Shown piece after piece: positions 8,883-17,466 of a DNA stretch of 64,000 nt. The position numbers were made by a program, and so were the translations under genes. The stretch covers positions 4,095,501-4,159,500 of the forward strand of contig NZ_CP042435.1 in assembly GCF_007971225.1 (NCBI RefSeq). The letters run 5' to 3'. How positions within the stretch are numbered: the stretch's first letter is position 1; each line of letters opens with the position of its first letter. The DNA comes from Panacibacter ginsenosidivorans (GTDB lineage Bacteria; Bacteroidota; Bacteroidia; Chitinophagales; Chitinophagaceae). Under the pieces are notes generated by a model. The model was given only the letters and a program-made list of their open reading frames with translations. It searched no databases and had not been told where the DNA came from.

Positions 8883-9608
8883 ATGAAGCAAAAGCCTGTG
8901 CATACTGCTATGCAGCCTTTTTTGGAGGGACAAGTAATATTGATCAATAAGCCATTGCGCTGGACATCTTTTGATGCTGTAAAAAAAGTACGCATTCTTA
9001 CCGGTGTTTCAAAAGTGGGCCATGCAGGTACGCTTGATCCGCTTGCTACAGGGTTACTTATTATTTGCACAGGTAAGTTTACCAAGAAGATAAACGGGTA
9101 TATGGGCATGGAAAAAGAATATACCGGCAGCATTACACTTGGTGCATGCACGCCAACATTTGATTTGGAAAGCGAGCCGGAGAATATTCAGTCAACAGAA
9201 AATATAACAGCAGAAAAGTTGCTGATCACTGCGGAAAAATTTACCGGTAATATCATGCAGGTACCACCGATACATTCAGCGATAAAAAAAGACGGTAAAA
9301 AATTATATGAGCTTGCACGCAAAGGGAAAGAAGTAATTGCTGAACCAAGACCTGTTACTATTTCAGTTTTTGAGCTTACTAAAATTGAAATGCCGGTAGT
9401 TTATTTCAGGGTGGTTTGTTCTACGGGTACTTATATAAGAAGCCTTGCCAATGACTTTGGCGCAACACTTGGTTGCGGCGGCTATTTAAGCAGTTTATGC
9501 AGAACAAAGATTGGTGACTTTAGTGTAGGGGATGCTTACACACTGGAAACATTTGAACAGTATATACAATATTTGAAACGATCATCAGAAGGGCAGGCCA
9601 ATACCTAA
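8883..9608 (+). CDS. truB: tRNA pseudouridine(55) synthase TruB
   Basis: A 241-residue enzyme that makes pseudouridine at position 55 of the tRNA T-loop. The catalytic aspartate is Asp52 in HAGTLDPLATGLL, preceded by the family opening INKPLRWTSFDAVKK. Later motifs KKDGKKLYELARKG and CSTGTYIRSLANDFG are present. It lacks the C-terminal PUA domain of longer homologues, as is common for short bacterial TruB. Its 3' end overlaps the convergent tamL gene by 24 bp. Confidence 0.95.
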   Translation: MKQKPVHTAMQPFLEGQVILINKPLRWTSFDAVKKVRILTGVSKVGHAGTLDPLATGLLIICTGKFTKKINGYMGMEKEYTGSITLGACTPTFDLESEPENIQSTENITAEKLLITAEKFTGNIMQVPPIHSAIKKDGKKLYELARKGKEVIAEPRPVTISVFELTKIEMPVVYFRVVCSTGTYIRSLANDFGATLGCGGYLSSLCRTKIGDFSVGDAYTLETFEQYIQYLKRSSEGQANT

Positions 9609-11981
9609 CTGAACGGCATAATTATTACGTGAGGGGGCACCCTTATCGGTATATTCATAGTTCTTCCAGGTAAAATCTTTAATGCTGAGCCATCCATTAT
9701 TTTCATAACGGGCAGGGTCTTTTAGTTTTATACCCATATCAACACGTATCATAAAATAACCAAAATCAAAACGAAGCCCTGTGCCTACACCAATGGCAAT
9801 ATCTTTTCCAAGACGGTTGAAACTAAACTCGCTGTTTTGAGATGCATCATTAGCATGAAGATTCCATACATTACCAGCATCCACAAATAATGCACTGCCC
9901 ACTTTTACTGCGCTGAATTCTGCAATATTGAAACGATATTCGGTATTTGCTTCCAGTTGCATATCGCCATAGCGGTCGCGAAACGATGCTGCTGTATCAC
10001 TGGATATAGAGGAGCCTAAACCAATCAGGCGCAGCCCCCATGCACGCATGCTGTTTGGCCCACCTCCGACAAATTGTTTAAAGAAGGGCAGTGTTTTACC
10101 AAATCGTTCATCTTTGCCATAATTATAACCAACGCCACCAAAGGCACGGAATGCAAGGGCTGTTTTACGGTAAGTAATGAGTTTTCGGTATTCTGCTTCG
10201 AATTTTATGTATTGATATATTTTATCATGAAAGGATGATATCCTTCCCAAAACAGCGCCTGACTCCTCTACTGCAAATCTTGCCAGGTTATTAACCCTGG
10301 TTGATTTACCGGCATAAGAAATTATCATACTTCCCTGCATACCTACTACAGTACCTGTATTAAAAGATGTTCGGAGAAATGGGTTCACATTAAATGCACT
10401 GTCCAACAACTTCAGGGTGTCTAAAGAATACAATTCAATATTGGGGATCTTTACAGCAAATAAAATATTTTTCTTTTTCCATTCATAACCCCAGTTGGCA
10501 ACAAATGAACGTAAGCGGTAAAAATCTTTTCTGTCTACATAAGACGCACTCAAGCCAAGCTTTGTTTTTATGCCGTCCAGTTTATAAGGATTTGGAACAA
10601 GAAAATGCGGTACAAGAATAAACCTTGGAAAAGTATAACTGTGATTGATCGTTGACTGAAAGGTTTGCAGCAGCGAATTATTTTGCAGGAAGCTAAACTC
10701 AACACCATTACTAAATGTGGTATTTGATTGTATAGCAGAATGCCACACGTTGCGGTTTATATAGTTGGTATTAAGCGCAAGACCTATAAGCGTTCCGGAG
10801 GTCAGCAGGTCTCCGGTATTACGGCTTGCCTCAATATAAAAACCAAGGGTTTGTTTTTTTGCAGGAGTAAGAAAATAGTGAAAGTCAACAGTGTCTTCGC
10901 GTATGAAAGTTCTGTAGTCAACCCTTTCCCATGCGCCAATCTGGTTAAAATTATTGAGCGTCTTGTAAAAATTCTCTTCGTTATAAACAATGCCTTTACG
11001 CTGATAGGTGTGTTCCTTCAGTGGCCTGAAACGAACATACGGCGTTGGGCTTTTAAAGAATTCCGTATGAAAATTCACATGTATTCTTTTCATAGAACCC
11101 GTATCAGTAATAAGGCTATCGGGTTGGTCGTAACGGCCTGTTTCCGGATAATAATAAATATTGCCGATATAATATTTTTTAAAAACAGGTAATTCTTCTG
11201 ATATAGGAAGCGTATCTCTGGATTCTCTTTTTTTAATCGCCACAATACAGGTAGGATTTTGGGATCTGCGTTGCGCAGCAGCCGCAATTCTTTGTGCCTG
11301 CTCAAAAGGATCCAGCGTCACAGCAAGTAAGGAGAGGTCTGTGGTATCTACTTCTGCGAAAAGATTATCACGGGTTAACAAAAAATAACCACGCTGGCGG
11401 AAAAGCGCTACTTCGCGGTCAAGCTCTGTAGCGATCACCTGCTTTGAGAAAGGTGTTTTACCTTGTTTAATAAAACTCTTCCTGGCATTGTTGGTGGATA
11501 TCTTATTAAGCGAACTATCCTGCAGGTCATAATAAAGCGAATCTATAACAAGGCTTTTACCGGGATCTATATTCAGACTGATCTTTGTTCTTATTTCGTT
11601 TTCTACAGTATCAAAACTGTAAGAAGAATCAATATTTGTAAATGTTGCATTATAATAGCCCTGCGAGTTAAGATAACCTTTCATTAAAGTTTCTGTGCGT
11701 ATAAGATTCAGCGTATCAAACACAGGTGGGTTTCTTAATACGAATCTTACGCCAAGCTGCTGCACTTTTCGTGCAAACAAACTATCATCCCAGTAATTGC
11801 CCAGTTCATTGGTTAACTTTTTTTTCTCATCTTTATTTAAATTACCGGTAATATTTATTTGATTGTCAAAAACAAATGGCTTACCGGCAGGAGCGTTTTT
11901 CACAACGGTACAGGAACTTATAAAACCACTCAAAAGTATCAGGTAAAATAAACTATTACTCAGTTTCCAGGTAAAACGCAT
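9585..11981 (-). CDS. tamL: TamA/BamA-type outer membrane lipoprotein (TamL)
   Basis: About 798 residues. The start at MRFTWK gives a lipoprotein signal with lipobox-like SGFISSC; an upstream methionine would spoil the signal. POTRA-like domains lie in the first half and a 16-strand-type beta-barrel in the C-terminal 400 residues, with the signature GGPNSMRAWGLR and a final aromatic strand (VQLGIGLPF). Family knowledge: in Bacteroidota the lipid-anchored TamA homologue TamL works with TamB in outer membrane assembly. It diverges from the methyltransferase gene with only 4 bp between the start codons, so each promoter must lie inside the other gene. Confidence 0.88.
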   Translation of the reverse strand: MRFTWKLSNSLFYLILLSGFISSCTVVKNAPAGKPFVFDNQINITGNLNKDEKKKLTNELGNYWDDSLFARKVQQLGVRFVLRNPPVFDTLNLIRTETLMKGYLNSQGYYNATFTNIDSSYSFDTVENEIRTKISLNIDPGKSLVIDSLYYDLQDSSLNKISTNNARKSFIKQGKTPFSKQVIATELDREVALFRQRGYFLLTRDNLFAEVDTTDLSLLAVTLDPFEQAQRIAAAAQRRSQNPTCIVAIKKRESRDTLPISEELPVFKKYYIGNIYYYPETGRYDQPDSLITDTGSMKRIHVNFHTEFFKSPTPYVRFRPLKEHTYQRKGIVYNEENFYKTLNNFNQIGAWERVDYRTFIREDTVDFHYFLTPAKKQTLGFYIEASRNTGDLLTSGTLIGLALNTNYINRNVWHSAIQSNTTFSNGVEFSFLQNNSLLQTFQSTINHSYTFPRFILVPHFLVPNPYKLDGIKTKLGLSASYVDRKDFYRLRSFVANWGYEWKKKNILFAVKIPNIELYSLDTLKLLDSAFNVNPFLRTSFNTGTVVGMQGSMIISYAGKSTRVNNLARFAVEESGAVLGRISSFHDKIYQYIKFEAEYRKLITYRKTALAFRAFGGVGYNYGKDERFGKTLPFFKQFVGGGPNSMRAWGLRLIGLGSSISSDTAASFRDRYGDMQLEANTEYRFNIAEFSAVKVGSALFVDAGNVWNLHANDASQNSEFSFNRLGKDIAIGVGTGLRFDFGYFMIRVDMGIKLKDPARYENNGWLSIKDFTWKNYEYTDKGAPSRNNYAVQLGIGLPF

Positions 11982-11985
11982 AAAG

Positions 11986-12705
11986 ATGATCAGTAAGAAT
12001 GAGATCAAATATATTCAAAGTTTATACCACAAAAAAGTGCGTGACGAAGCAGAACTCTTTATTGCCGAAGGTATAAAGCTGGTAGATGAATTATTAAACA
12101 GCCCTTTTGTAATAAGAAAGATATATGCTACAAAAGAATGGGCTGGCACTGCAGCTTTCCCCGCTACTATTATTACCGAACAGCATGAGCTCGACAAGAT
12201 CAGCAATCTCTCCACGCCTAACCAGGTATTGGCTATCGTAGAGCAAAAAAAATTAACCCACCAGCCAATTGAAAAAAATAAGATCACACTTGTCCTGGAT
12301 GGGATACAAGACCCCGGAAATCTCGGAACCATTATACGCACAGCAGACTGGTTTGGCATAACCCAAATCATTGCAAATACAGACACAGCCGATGTTTACA
12401 ACTCCAAGGTAGTACAGTCAACCATGGGAAGCATTATAAGGGTTAATGTTTGGTACAAAGACATTGAGCAATGGCTGTCCACTGCATCAGTTCCGGTGTT
12501 TGGGGCGTTGCTTAATGGTCAGAGTATATACAAAACAACAAAAATAAAAGAAGGCATACTTGTCATCGGCAACGAATCAAAAGGTATTCGCAGTAATATA
12601 TTGCCGTTTATCAAACACGCTATAACCATACCCGGCAGCGGGCACGCAGAATCTTTGAATGCCGCAGTGGCAACGGGTATTATACTCTCTCATTTACTGC
12701 AATAA
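11986..12705 (+). CDS. TrmH/SpoU-family RNA 2'-O-methyltransferase
   Basis: A 239-residue SPOUT enzyme. An N-terminal RNA-binding domain (KNEIKYIQSLYHKKVRDE) is followed by the three SpoU motifs: QDPGNLGTIIRTADWFG, LVIGNESKGIR and ITIPGSGHAESLNAAVA, which build the trefoil knot that binds S-adenosylmethionine. The exact target (rRNA or tRNA 2'-O) cannot be told from sequence. It is divergent from tamL. Confidence 0.92.
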   Translation: MISKNEIKYIQSLYHKKVRDEAELFIAEGIKLVDELLNSPFVIRKIYATKEWAGTAAFPATIITEQHELDKISNLSTPNQVLAIVEQKKLTHQPIEKNKITLVLDGIQDPGNLGTIIRTADWFGITQIIANTDTADVYNSKVVQSTMGSIIRVNVWYKDIEQWLSTASVPVFGALLNGQSIYKTTKIKEGILVIGNESKGIRSNILPFIKHAITIPGSGHAESLNAAVATGIILSHLLQ

Positions 12706-12718
12706 TTTTAACAGGTAT

Positions 12719-12776
12719 TTATTTTATGAGCCGGCTGTAAACCAGGTGGCATCTTCGTTGCGTCGCACACTTGTAC
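12719..12776 (-). repeat. Intergenic REP-like repeat, copy 6
   Basis: ATTTTATGAGCCGGC, spacer, then CTTCGTTGCGTCGCACACTT (subtype I, reverse). It is the last copy before a 19 kb stretch that has none. The remaining bases to 13,039 show no gene. Confidence 0.9.
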
Positions 12777-13039
12777 AGCAGTATTTGTAAGATGCATATG
12801 AGCAGCAATGATAATTTACCTGTGATACAAAATACCGGCTTAATAAAAGATTTCATTTTCGCTGGTGCATCAAATCGTGGGGCTGGTCAATTTACACAGC
12901 CATTTTTTTGCAGCCATCGCAGCAGAAAAAGTTGTGTTATAAAGTTGTTGGCAATATAGTTAATTGACCAACGAAAAGATATATTCGCCTGCCAGCATTG
13001 TAGCAAGAGCCACGTAAGCGGTTCGTTGTTTTTCTTTGG

Positions 13040-13480
13040 TTATTTTTGTTCGTTATTTTTTGGATCAAAGTCTACCATCCATTCAATACCGTATTTGTCT
13101 CTAAAGCAACCAAAATATGAACCCCAGGGGCTATCGCCAATAGGACCTTCTATTTGCCCTCCTGCTGAAAGCCCATTAAATAATTTGTCTGCTTCTTCTT
13201 TACTTTCCGCAGTTATTACAATTTTACTTCTGTTCTCATTTTCGTTTGTTCTTCCCATCGCTTCAGGAACATCATTTGCCATCAACATACTATATTTACC
13301 AATTGGCAAAACAATATGCATAATTTTATTTTCTTCCTTTTCCGCAACGGGAAATCCGGAACTCGCCAGATCTTTGAAACGAACAATCTTTGCGAACTCT
13401 CCACCAAATACTGATTTGTAAAATGTAAATGCTTCTTCTGCATTTCCGTTGAAATTAATGTGAGGATTGATAAGAGCCAT
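13040..13480 (-). CDS. VOC-family (PhnB-like) protein
   Basis: A 146-residue glyoxalase-fold protein: INPHINFNGNAEEAFTFYKSV at the start, FPVAEKEENKIMHIVLPIG in the middle and GSYFGCFRDKYGIEWMVDFD at the end, the usual PhnB/YdcE pattern. Family members bind a metal through conserved His/Glu and act on diverse substrates; this one's substrate is unknown. It lies downstream of a DUF1801 gene on the same strand and closes an ArsR-led gene group, where VOC and DUF1801 genes are common companions. Confidence 0.88.
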   Translation of the reverse strand: MALINPHINFNGNAEEAFTFYKSVFGGEFAKIVRFKDLASSGFPVAEKEENKIMHIVLPIGKYSMLMANDVPEAMGRTNENENRSKIVITAESKEEADKLFNGLSAGGQIEGPIGDSPWGSYFGCFRDKYGIEWMVDFDPKNNEQK

Positions 13481-13537
13481 AATTTTATTTTTTTAAATTG
13501 TTTTTATTTCTTATTCCAGGTAGTCTATTTCATCAGG

Positions 13538-13972
13538 TTACCCTTTTTCATTCGTTGCTGCAACCCCATATAGTATTGCCCCTTGGAGAATATCAATATT
13601 GATGTCTTTCAAAGTTTTGAACTTAATGCAATAACCGGTCACACTTGCTTTGCCTAGTTTTTTTCCATATGTATGAGCTAAGTATGTTTTATCTTTAATA
13701 CCCATGATATAGGCAGAGATCCCGGTTGCGTTTGCGCTCAAACCAATTTGGTAAAACTCCCTGGCCGTTCCGTCAGTATATGTTATGCTATAAGATCCAT
13801 ATCCTATATTAGGATTAGAAACAATTTTTCCTTTACTGTCCTTGCCATCTAAGAACCATAATTTACAGTTTGGCAGCAATTGAAGTATGCGTTGGTGCAA
13901 CTCCTGCATCTCACCACGCTTTGGTTCAGGCTGGCTGGAAATATACGCTTTGATTTGTTGTTGTATGTTCAT
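13538..13972 (-). CDS. DUF1801-type protein
   Basis: A 144-residue protein: an N-terminal helix IKAYISSQPEPKRGEMQELH typical of DUF1801 proteins, then LLPNCKLWFLDGKDS, and a C-terminal strand-helix part ending in TLKDINIDILQGAILYG. Function is not established; DUF1801 proteins have the iron-chaperone frataxin-like fold. It starts 2 bp after the stop of the next upstream gene, so the two are probably co-translated. Confidence 0.75.
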   Translation of the reverse strand: MNIQQQIKAYISSQPEPKRGEMQELHQRILQLLPNCKLWFLDGKDSKGKIVSNPNIGYGSYSITYTDGTAREFYQIGLSANATGISAYIMGIKDKTYLAHTYGKKLGKASVTGYCIKFKTLKDINIDILQGAILYGVAATNEKG

Positions 13973-13974
13973 GC

Positions 13975-14184
13975 TTACTCCAATTTTTCGCAGTAAAATT
14001 TGTGAATATTTAGCAGGTCGATTATTTTAAAAACTACATTTTCATCACAGTCAATACGCAAAATTTTGTCGCAGTCTTCAAGGTCAAAATTCCATTTTGA
14101 CTGTTGTAACAAACTATTTAAAAGCGGACTTAGTTGCCTGATATGTTTTTTGTTCTTAACAGAAGTTTTAAACACATAAATCAT
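13975..14184 (-). CDS. Small conserved protein, ferredoxin-like fold
   Basis: A 69-residue protein (MIYVFKTSVKNKKHIRQLSP at the N terminus). The order strand, helix (HIRQLSPLLNSLLQQ), two strands (WNFDLED, KILRID), helix (VFKIIDLLNIH) suggests a small beta-alpha-beta-beta-alpha fold similar to heavy-metal-associated domains, but it has no CxxC metal motif. Function unknown. It lies between the SRPBCC and DUF1801 genes with gaps of 14 and 2 bp. Confidence 0.65.
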   Translation of the reverse strand: MIYVFKTSVKNKKHIRQLSPLLNSLLQQSKWNFDLEDCDKILRIDCDENVVFKIIDLLNIHKFYCEKLE

Positions 14185-14198
14185 TTCAATTACAATTA

Positions 14199-14699
14199 TT
14201 ACTGCTTTTTCGATAATGTTGCCAACAGATTTTCCAGGTTGCTCAATGACATTTTCATTCCTTGCGTAAAGCCCTCAAGTATTCTCTCTAACCTTTCCAG
14301 CGATTCGTTATAAATAGTAATGCTAACTGTAGTTTTTTCGTCTTGTTCGCTGAAAGTATGATCCCATTCAGAACCCGGTAATTCAGGATTTTCATCTTTA
14401 TCTGCAAAAGCATTATACATTTTAAAATTGGTCTTTGGAGTAATGGAAGTGTATTCCTGTAGCGCCCAACGCTCTTGCCCGTCGGGGCTTATCATTGCAT
14501 AAAATCTTTTGCCACCCACTTTAAAATCCTGGTATTTCGTTTTAGATACCATCGGTTTAGGCGCCAGCCATTGGTCAAGTAATTCTTTTTTTGTAAAAGC
14601 ATCCCATACCAGTGAAAGTTCAGCATCAAATTCTCTGGTTATGTATACCGTTTTTTTCGTTTTGTCAACGGTAAAATCAAATAGCAATTCGTTTGTCAT
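14199..14699 (-). CDS. SRPBCC/AHSA1-like protein
   Basis: A 166-residue protein of the Aha1-C/START-like group: [20 protein letters not shown] followed by [29 protein letters not shown] and the final helix [20 protein letters not shown]. Such proteins form a hydrophobic cavity; their ligands are unknown. Its start overlaps the stop of the ArsR gene by 4 bp. ArsR-SRPBCC pairs are widespread and the regulator normally controls the pair. Confidence 0.9.
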   Translation of the reverse strand: MTNELLFDFTVDKTKKTVYITREFDAELSLVWDAFTKKELLDQWLAPKPMVSKTKYQDFKVGGKRFYAMISPDGQERWALQEYTSITPKTNFKMYNAFADKDENPELPGSEWDHTFSEQDEKTTVSITIYNESLERLERILEGFTQGMKMSLSNLENLLATLSKKQ

Positions 14700-15016
14700 T
14701 TTTTCTTTTTTTTAATTGTTGATAATAAATTGTCCAGTTGGTTGAAACGGGTTTCCCAGATTTTACGAAACTGCTCAAGCCATATGTCTATTTCTTTCAT
14801 TTTATCTATTTCAAGTGAGTAGTAAATTTCCCTGCCTTGTTGTTCCTGTTTTACCAGTTCGCATTCTGTAAGTATGCGCAGGTGTTTGGAAACAGATTGC
14901 CGGGTAGTGTGAAAGTTGTCAGCAATGGCGTTTGGTGTCATTGCCTGCAATGCAATCAGGGTAATAATTGCCCGTCTTGTCGGGTCGGCTATTGCCTGGA
15001 AAATGTCTCGTCTCAT
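14696..15016 (-). CDS. ArsR-family transcriptional regulator
   Basis: A 106-residue winged-helix repressor when started at [17 protein letters not shown], the canonical opening of this family; a longer frame with 17 extra residues reaches into the promoter and is rejected. The recognition helix is in [19 protein letters not shown] and the wing in [13 protein letters not shown]. No metal-binding cysteine motif is present, as usual for the SRPBCC-linked subgroup. First gene of the minus-strand group 15,016-13,040, with the promoter and a dyad just upstream. Confidence 0.92.
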   Translation of the reverse strand: MRRDIFQAIADPTRRAIITLIALQAMTPNAIADNFHTTRQSVSKHLRILTECELVKQEQQGREIYYSLEIDKMKEIDIWLEQFRKIWETRFNQLDNLLSTIKKKKK

Positions 15017-15052
15017 TGTGTTTAAATTTTTACTTGCGCAGCTAATCGGTTG

Positions 15053-15084
15053 CAAATATATGCGCAACTATTCGGTTTCGCAAA
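15053..15084 (-). promoter_or_regulatory. Bacteroidota-type promoter of the ArsR group
   Basis: On the minus strand TTTG (15,084-15,081), 20 bases, then TATATTTG (15,060-15,053): a full match to the Bacteroidota -33/-7 pattern. A dyad GTTGC...GCAAC (15,049-15,068) overlaps the -7 box and is a plausible operator for the ArsR protein. Inferred start of transcription is about 15,047. Confidence 0.75.
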
Positions 15085-15187
15085 TTTATTTTTGAAAATA
15101 TTTTTTCAAAGAAAAAATGTGGGGAAGTTTGAAGCAGCAGAGTGTTGTTGTGCAATTACTGGTAACGTCAGTTTGTGAAAAAACTTC

Positions 15188-15395
15188 AGTTGTTACTCAA
15201 ATATACACACAATGTGAACAGGCTAAAGCATGTATGATTTTTGTAATTATCAGGTATGCAATTCATACAAGGCAGTAGCCGCAATCAAACCTGTTTTGCT
15301 ACAATGGAAGACCATGTAGCAGCAGATAATCCTGTAAGGCTGATGGATGCTTTTGTAGATAAACTGGATTTACAAAAATTAGGTTTTAGCAATAA
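15188..15395 (+). mobile_element. IS1182-type element remnant, left end only
   Basis: The upstream stretch with ACACACAATGTGAA resembles the left end of the two fuller IS1182 copies in the window (both have ACTAAGATAC, then CACATGATGTGAA or CACTATGTGAATG). It is cut off where attC-like site 8 begins. The right part of the element is missing. Confidence 0.6.
15256..15395 (+). pseudogene. IS1182-family transposase, N-terminal fragment
   Basis: Starts MQFIQGSSRNQTCFATMEDH and runs through ADNPVRLMDAFVDKLDLQKL, the usual opening of IS1182-family transposases. The similarity ends at about residue 45, where the frame runs into the attC-like site and on to a chance stop at 15,495. About one tenth of a roughly 500-residue protein remains, so it is not functional. 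Its sequence differs from the other two IS1182 copies, so it is a third element type. Confidence 0.8.
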
Positions 15396-15453
15396 ACTAA
15401 AAGCTAAGAACTATTCGTCGCCCCGCCATATTGCCAATGCAATGTTAGTGGCC
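15396..15453 (-). other. attC-like site 8, truncated
   Basis: Right part only: AAGAACTATTCGTCG, CCGCCATATTGCCAATGCAA, then core GTTAGTGGCC (15,444-15,453). The left part is lost to the IS1182 remnant. The same AAGAACT...ATTCGTCG phrase occurs in sites 1 and 4. Confidence 0.7.
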
Positions 15454-15457
15454 GTTT

Positions 15458-16204
15458 TTAATAAAGTCCTGGTATTGGAAATCTATAACCGATAAAATAC
15501 TTCTTACCGTTTATTTCAAACGCTTGCTTTTCCCGTCTTTTCTTTATGAGCTTTGTCAACTGGCTAAAATGTTTTTTGTCTAAGAATATGCTTGTTACAT
15601 AGCCTTCTTGCTTTCTTGTGTCTGGGCTATTGAGGTTAGGCCAATCTGTAGGCCATTGAATTGGTGTGTCTGGTGAATGGCTATAGTCAGACAACATTAC
15701 TTCAATTTTGTCGGGTATCCACTTTGTGTATCTATCAGCGTCAAAGTTTAAAACGAAGTCATGAATTTTTAAAACCTGCGATGGAAATCTTTTCCGATAA
15801 TCTCTTGATGAAATATATCCGTAAACTGATACCCGAACCATGGTGTCAAGCCTTACGAAAACGCTATAAGAAGGATTGTCTGTTGCCATTATTTCACCAT
15901 CAGGGTCAGGATTGGTTGCATTATAAAACCTGCTTTTTTGAAAAAGTGTATCTCTTAAATTTAGTTCATCAATGAGTTCCTGTTTTTCGCTTTCGTCAAG
16001 GTGTGTCACATTATAACCACCACCTTTCCAAAATAGAACTTTGCCATTGTCATACAAAATGAAGGGCGGGCCCTCTGCTCCCATAAACATAGCCCACGGG
16101 TCGCTAACACGATACCAAAAGATTGGTTTGCCAAAACTTGTATCTGATTGCCCAAAAGAGGTCTGTCCGATAAAAAGGATGATGAGAAGAAAAAGGCGTG
16201 TCAT
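15458..16204 (-). CDS. Secreted protein of unknown function (cassette C8)
   Basis: A 248-residue protein with a signal peptide (MTRLFLLIILFIGQTSFGQ). The mature part is rich in aromatic residues (PIFWYRVSDPWAMFMGAEGP, NGKVLFWKGGGYN) and reads like a beta-rich periplasmic protein. No family recognised. The stop codon lies 4 bp from the core GTTAGTGGCC and the start codon 43 bp from the matching inverted core at 16,248-16,257, so the gene nearly fills its cassette. Confidence 0.7.
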   Translation of the reverse strand: MTRLFLLIILFIGQTSFGQSDTSFGKPIFWYRVSDPWAMFMGAEGPPFILYDNGKVLFWKGGGYNVTHLDESEKQELIDELNLRDTLFQKSRFYNATNPDPDGEIMATDNPSYSVFVRLDTMVRVSVYGYISSRDYRKRFPSQVLKIHDFVLNFDADRYTKWIPDKIEVMLSDYSHSPDTPIQWPTDWPNLNSPDTRKQEGYVTSIFLDKKHFSQLTKLIKKRREKQAFEINGKKYFIGYRFPIPGLY

Positions 16205-16441
16205 GTTTTTATTGAAAGATGCAGTAATTAGGGTGGTTGCATAAAATGGCCACTAACGTTCTAGTATTTGCGAAGGCAGGGGATTCGTTGATTGTCCAGC
16301 CCCGGTACAAATGCCAATTGGAAATATGTTGTTGAAGTTATGAACTAAAGCTGAAAATTGAACATCGAGCCCGAACCGATGCTGATGCTTGCGCATAGCT
16401 AATGTTACATTGTCCAGCCATGCTATTGCCAAGCATCTATG

Positions 16442-17313
16442 TAAAAGCGATAATTTGAGAGTCCTAAAATTCAAGAAAATGAATTACACTCAAACTACCG
16501 CTGTACCAAAGTTATTTATTGGTATGGACGTTCACAAAAAAAGCTGGACAGTACATTTTAAAACAGATTTATTTGATAATAAAACTGTAACAATGCCATC
16601 AGATCACTTTGTTCTGATAAACTACGTTGAAAAGAATTTTGCGGGTCACGAAGTGGGAGATATCAGGAGATTTAACCGTTTAGATGAACTGGCAGCCATT
16701 GTAGGATTAGTACCGGGTATTTACCAGAGCAGTGAGAACAAGATCAATTTGGGGTTAACCAAAAGAAGCAACCATCAATTAAGAAGCTTATTGATAGAAG
16801 CCAGTTGGGTAGCAGTAAGAACAGATATGGCCCTGCAACAATATTACCGTCAACATGCGCATAAAGAACCTAATAAGTCAATCATTAAAGTAGCGCACAA
16901 ATTACTAAGCCGTATACGTGCAGTGATCAATAGCGGAATACCATATCAAAGCGGAGTTGTAAAATAATTATACAACTATAATCAAGCTCATCATTAAAGC
17001 ATAAACCAAAGCCGACTGCACAACATGAGGAGTGGCATTACAATAAAAAGTGAAGGATCACATCGCAAAGCAGGCAGCTGTTTTTACTTAAACTAAAACT
17101 GATGCAGGTAGCTCTCTGAAAGGATAGACTACAAATAGGATGCGGAGCTGACTATAAAAAATACCACTGTGTCTTTGAATGATTGAACAGCAACTGGTGT
17201 ATCAATAATCAACAACTGAACACACAATCATCCAAATCCACAGTGTACAACTATAACTATGTAGTACCATTAATAAATATATTGAACCTCTCATAACGCT
17301 TTAGGAGCCTGAT
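16442..17313 (+). mobile_element. Internally deleted IS110/IS1111-type insertion sequence
   Basis: Sits exactly at the G of the attC-like core: the site's right arm ends ...CATCTATG and the next cassette core begins GTTAGCGG. Subterminal inverted heptamers TCCTAAA (16,462-16,468) and TTTAGGA (17,300-17,306) are as expected for the IS1111 branch, which has subterminal rather than terminal repeats and makes no target duplication. The 340 bp after the transposase frame show no other gene. The exact ends are inferred from the site junctions. Confidence 0.65.
16479..16967 (+). pseudogene. IS110-family transposase with large internal deletion
   Basis: A 162-residue open frame against about 330 for the family. 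The N-terminal part has the DEDD-nuclease opening KLFIGMDVHKKSWTVHFKT. After about 60 residues it jumps directly into the C-terminal Transposase_20 domain (LDELAAIVGLVPGIYQSSEN, NHQLRSLLIEASWVAVR) and ends normally. The join is in frame, but the rest of the DEDD catalytic domain is gone, so it cannot be an active transposase. It could survive only if mobilised by an intact relative elsewhere. Confidence 0.85.
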
Positions 17314-17466
17314 GTTAGCGGCTCGTTTTTTTTAGTTCATTTTTATAAACGTTCAATTATTAGGTATGCTTTACAATTGAATTATAAAATGTTTGCCCTG
17401 CCTGCAATAAAACGGACAAAGGCAATTGTCCTATTTGTAACTTTCCAGGTGAAATTATTTCCTACG

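Larger units (their letters stand above)
16257..17323 (-). other. attC-like site 7, interrupted by an IS110-type element
   Basis: Left part 16,257-16,441 (arm GTTCTAGTATTTGCGAAGGC; right arm CATGCTATTGCCAAGCATC), then the IS, then core GTTAGCGGCT at 17,314-17,323. Without the IS it would be about 195 bp, the same as intact sites 1-3 and 5. Confidence 0.7.

Noticed and set aside
12771..12959. Open frame of 62 codons after the methyltransferase gene
   Set aside because: It starts inside repeat copy 6 and has no protein-like composition or initiation context.
12961..13035. CCAACGAAAAG and GAGCCACGTAAGCGGTTCG near the end of the ArsR/VOC group looked like a degenerate separator
   Set aside because: No inverted matching 10-mer at the other end of the gene group (about 15,070-15,200), and the arms do not pair.
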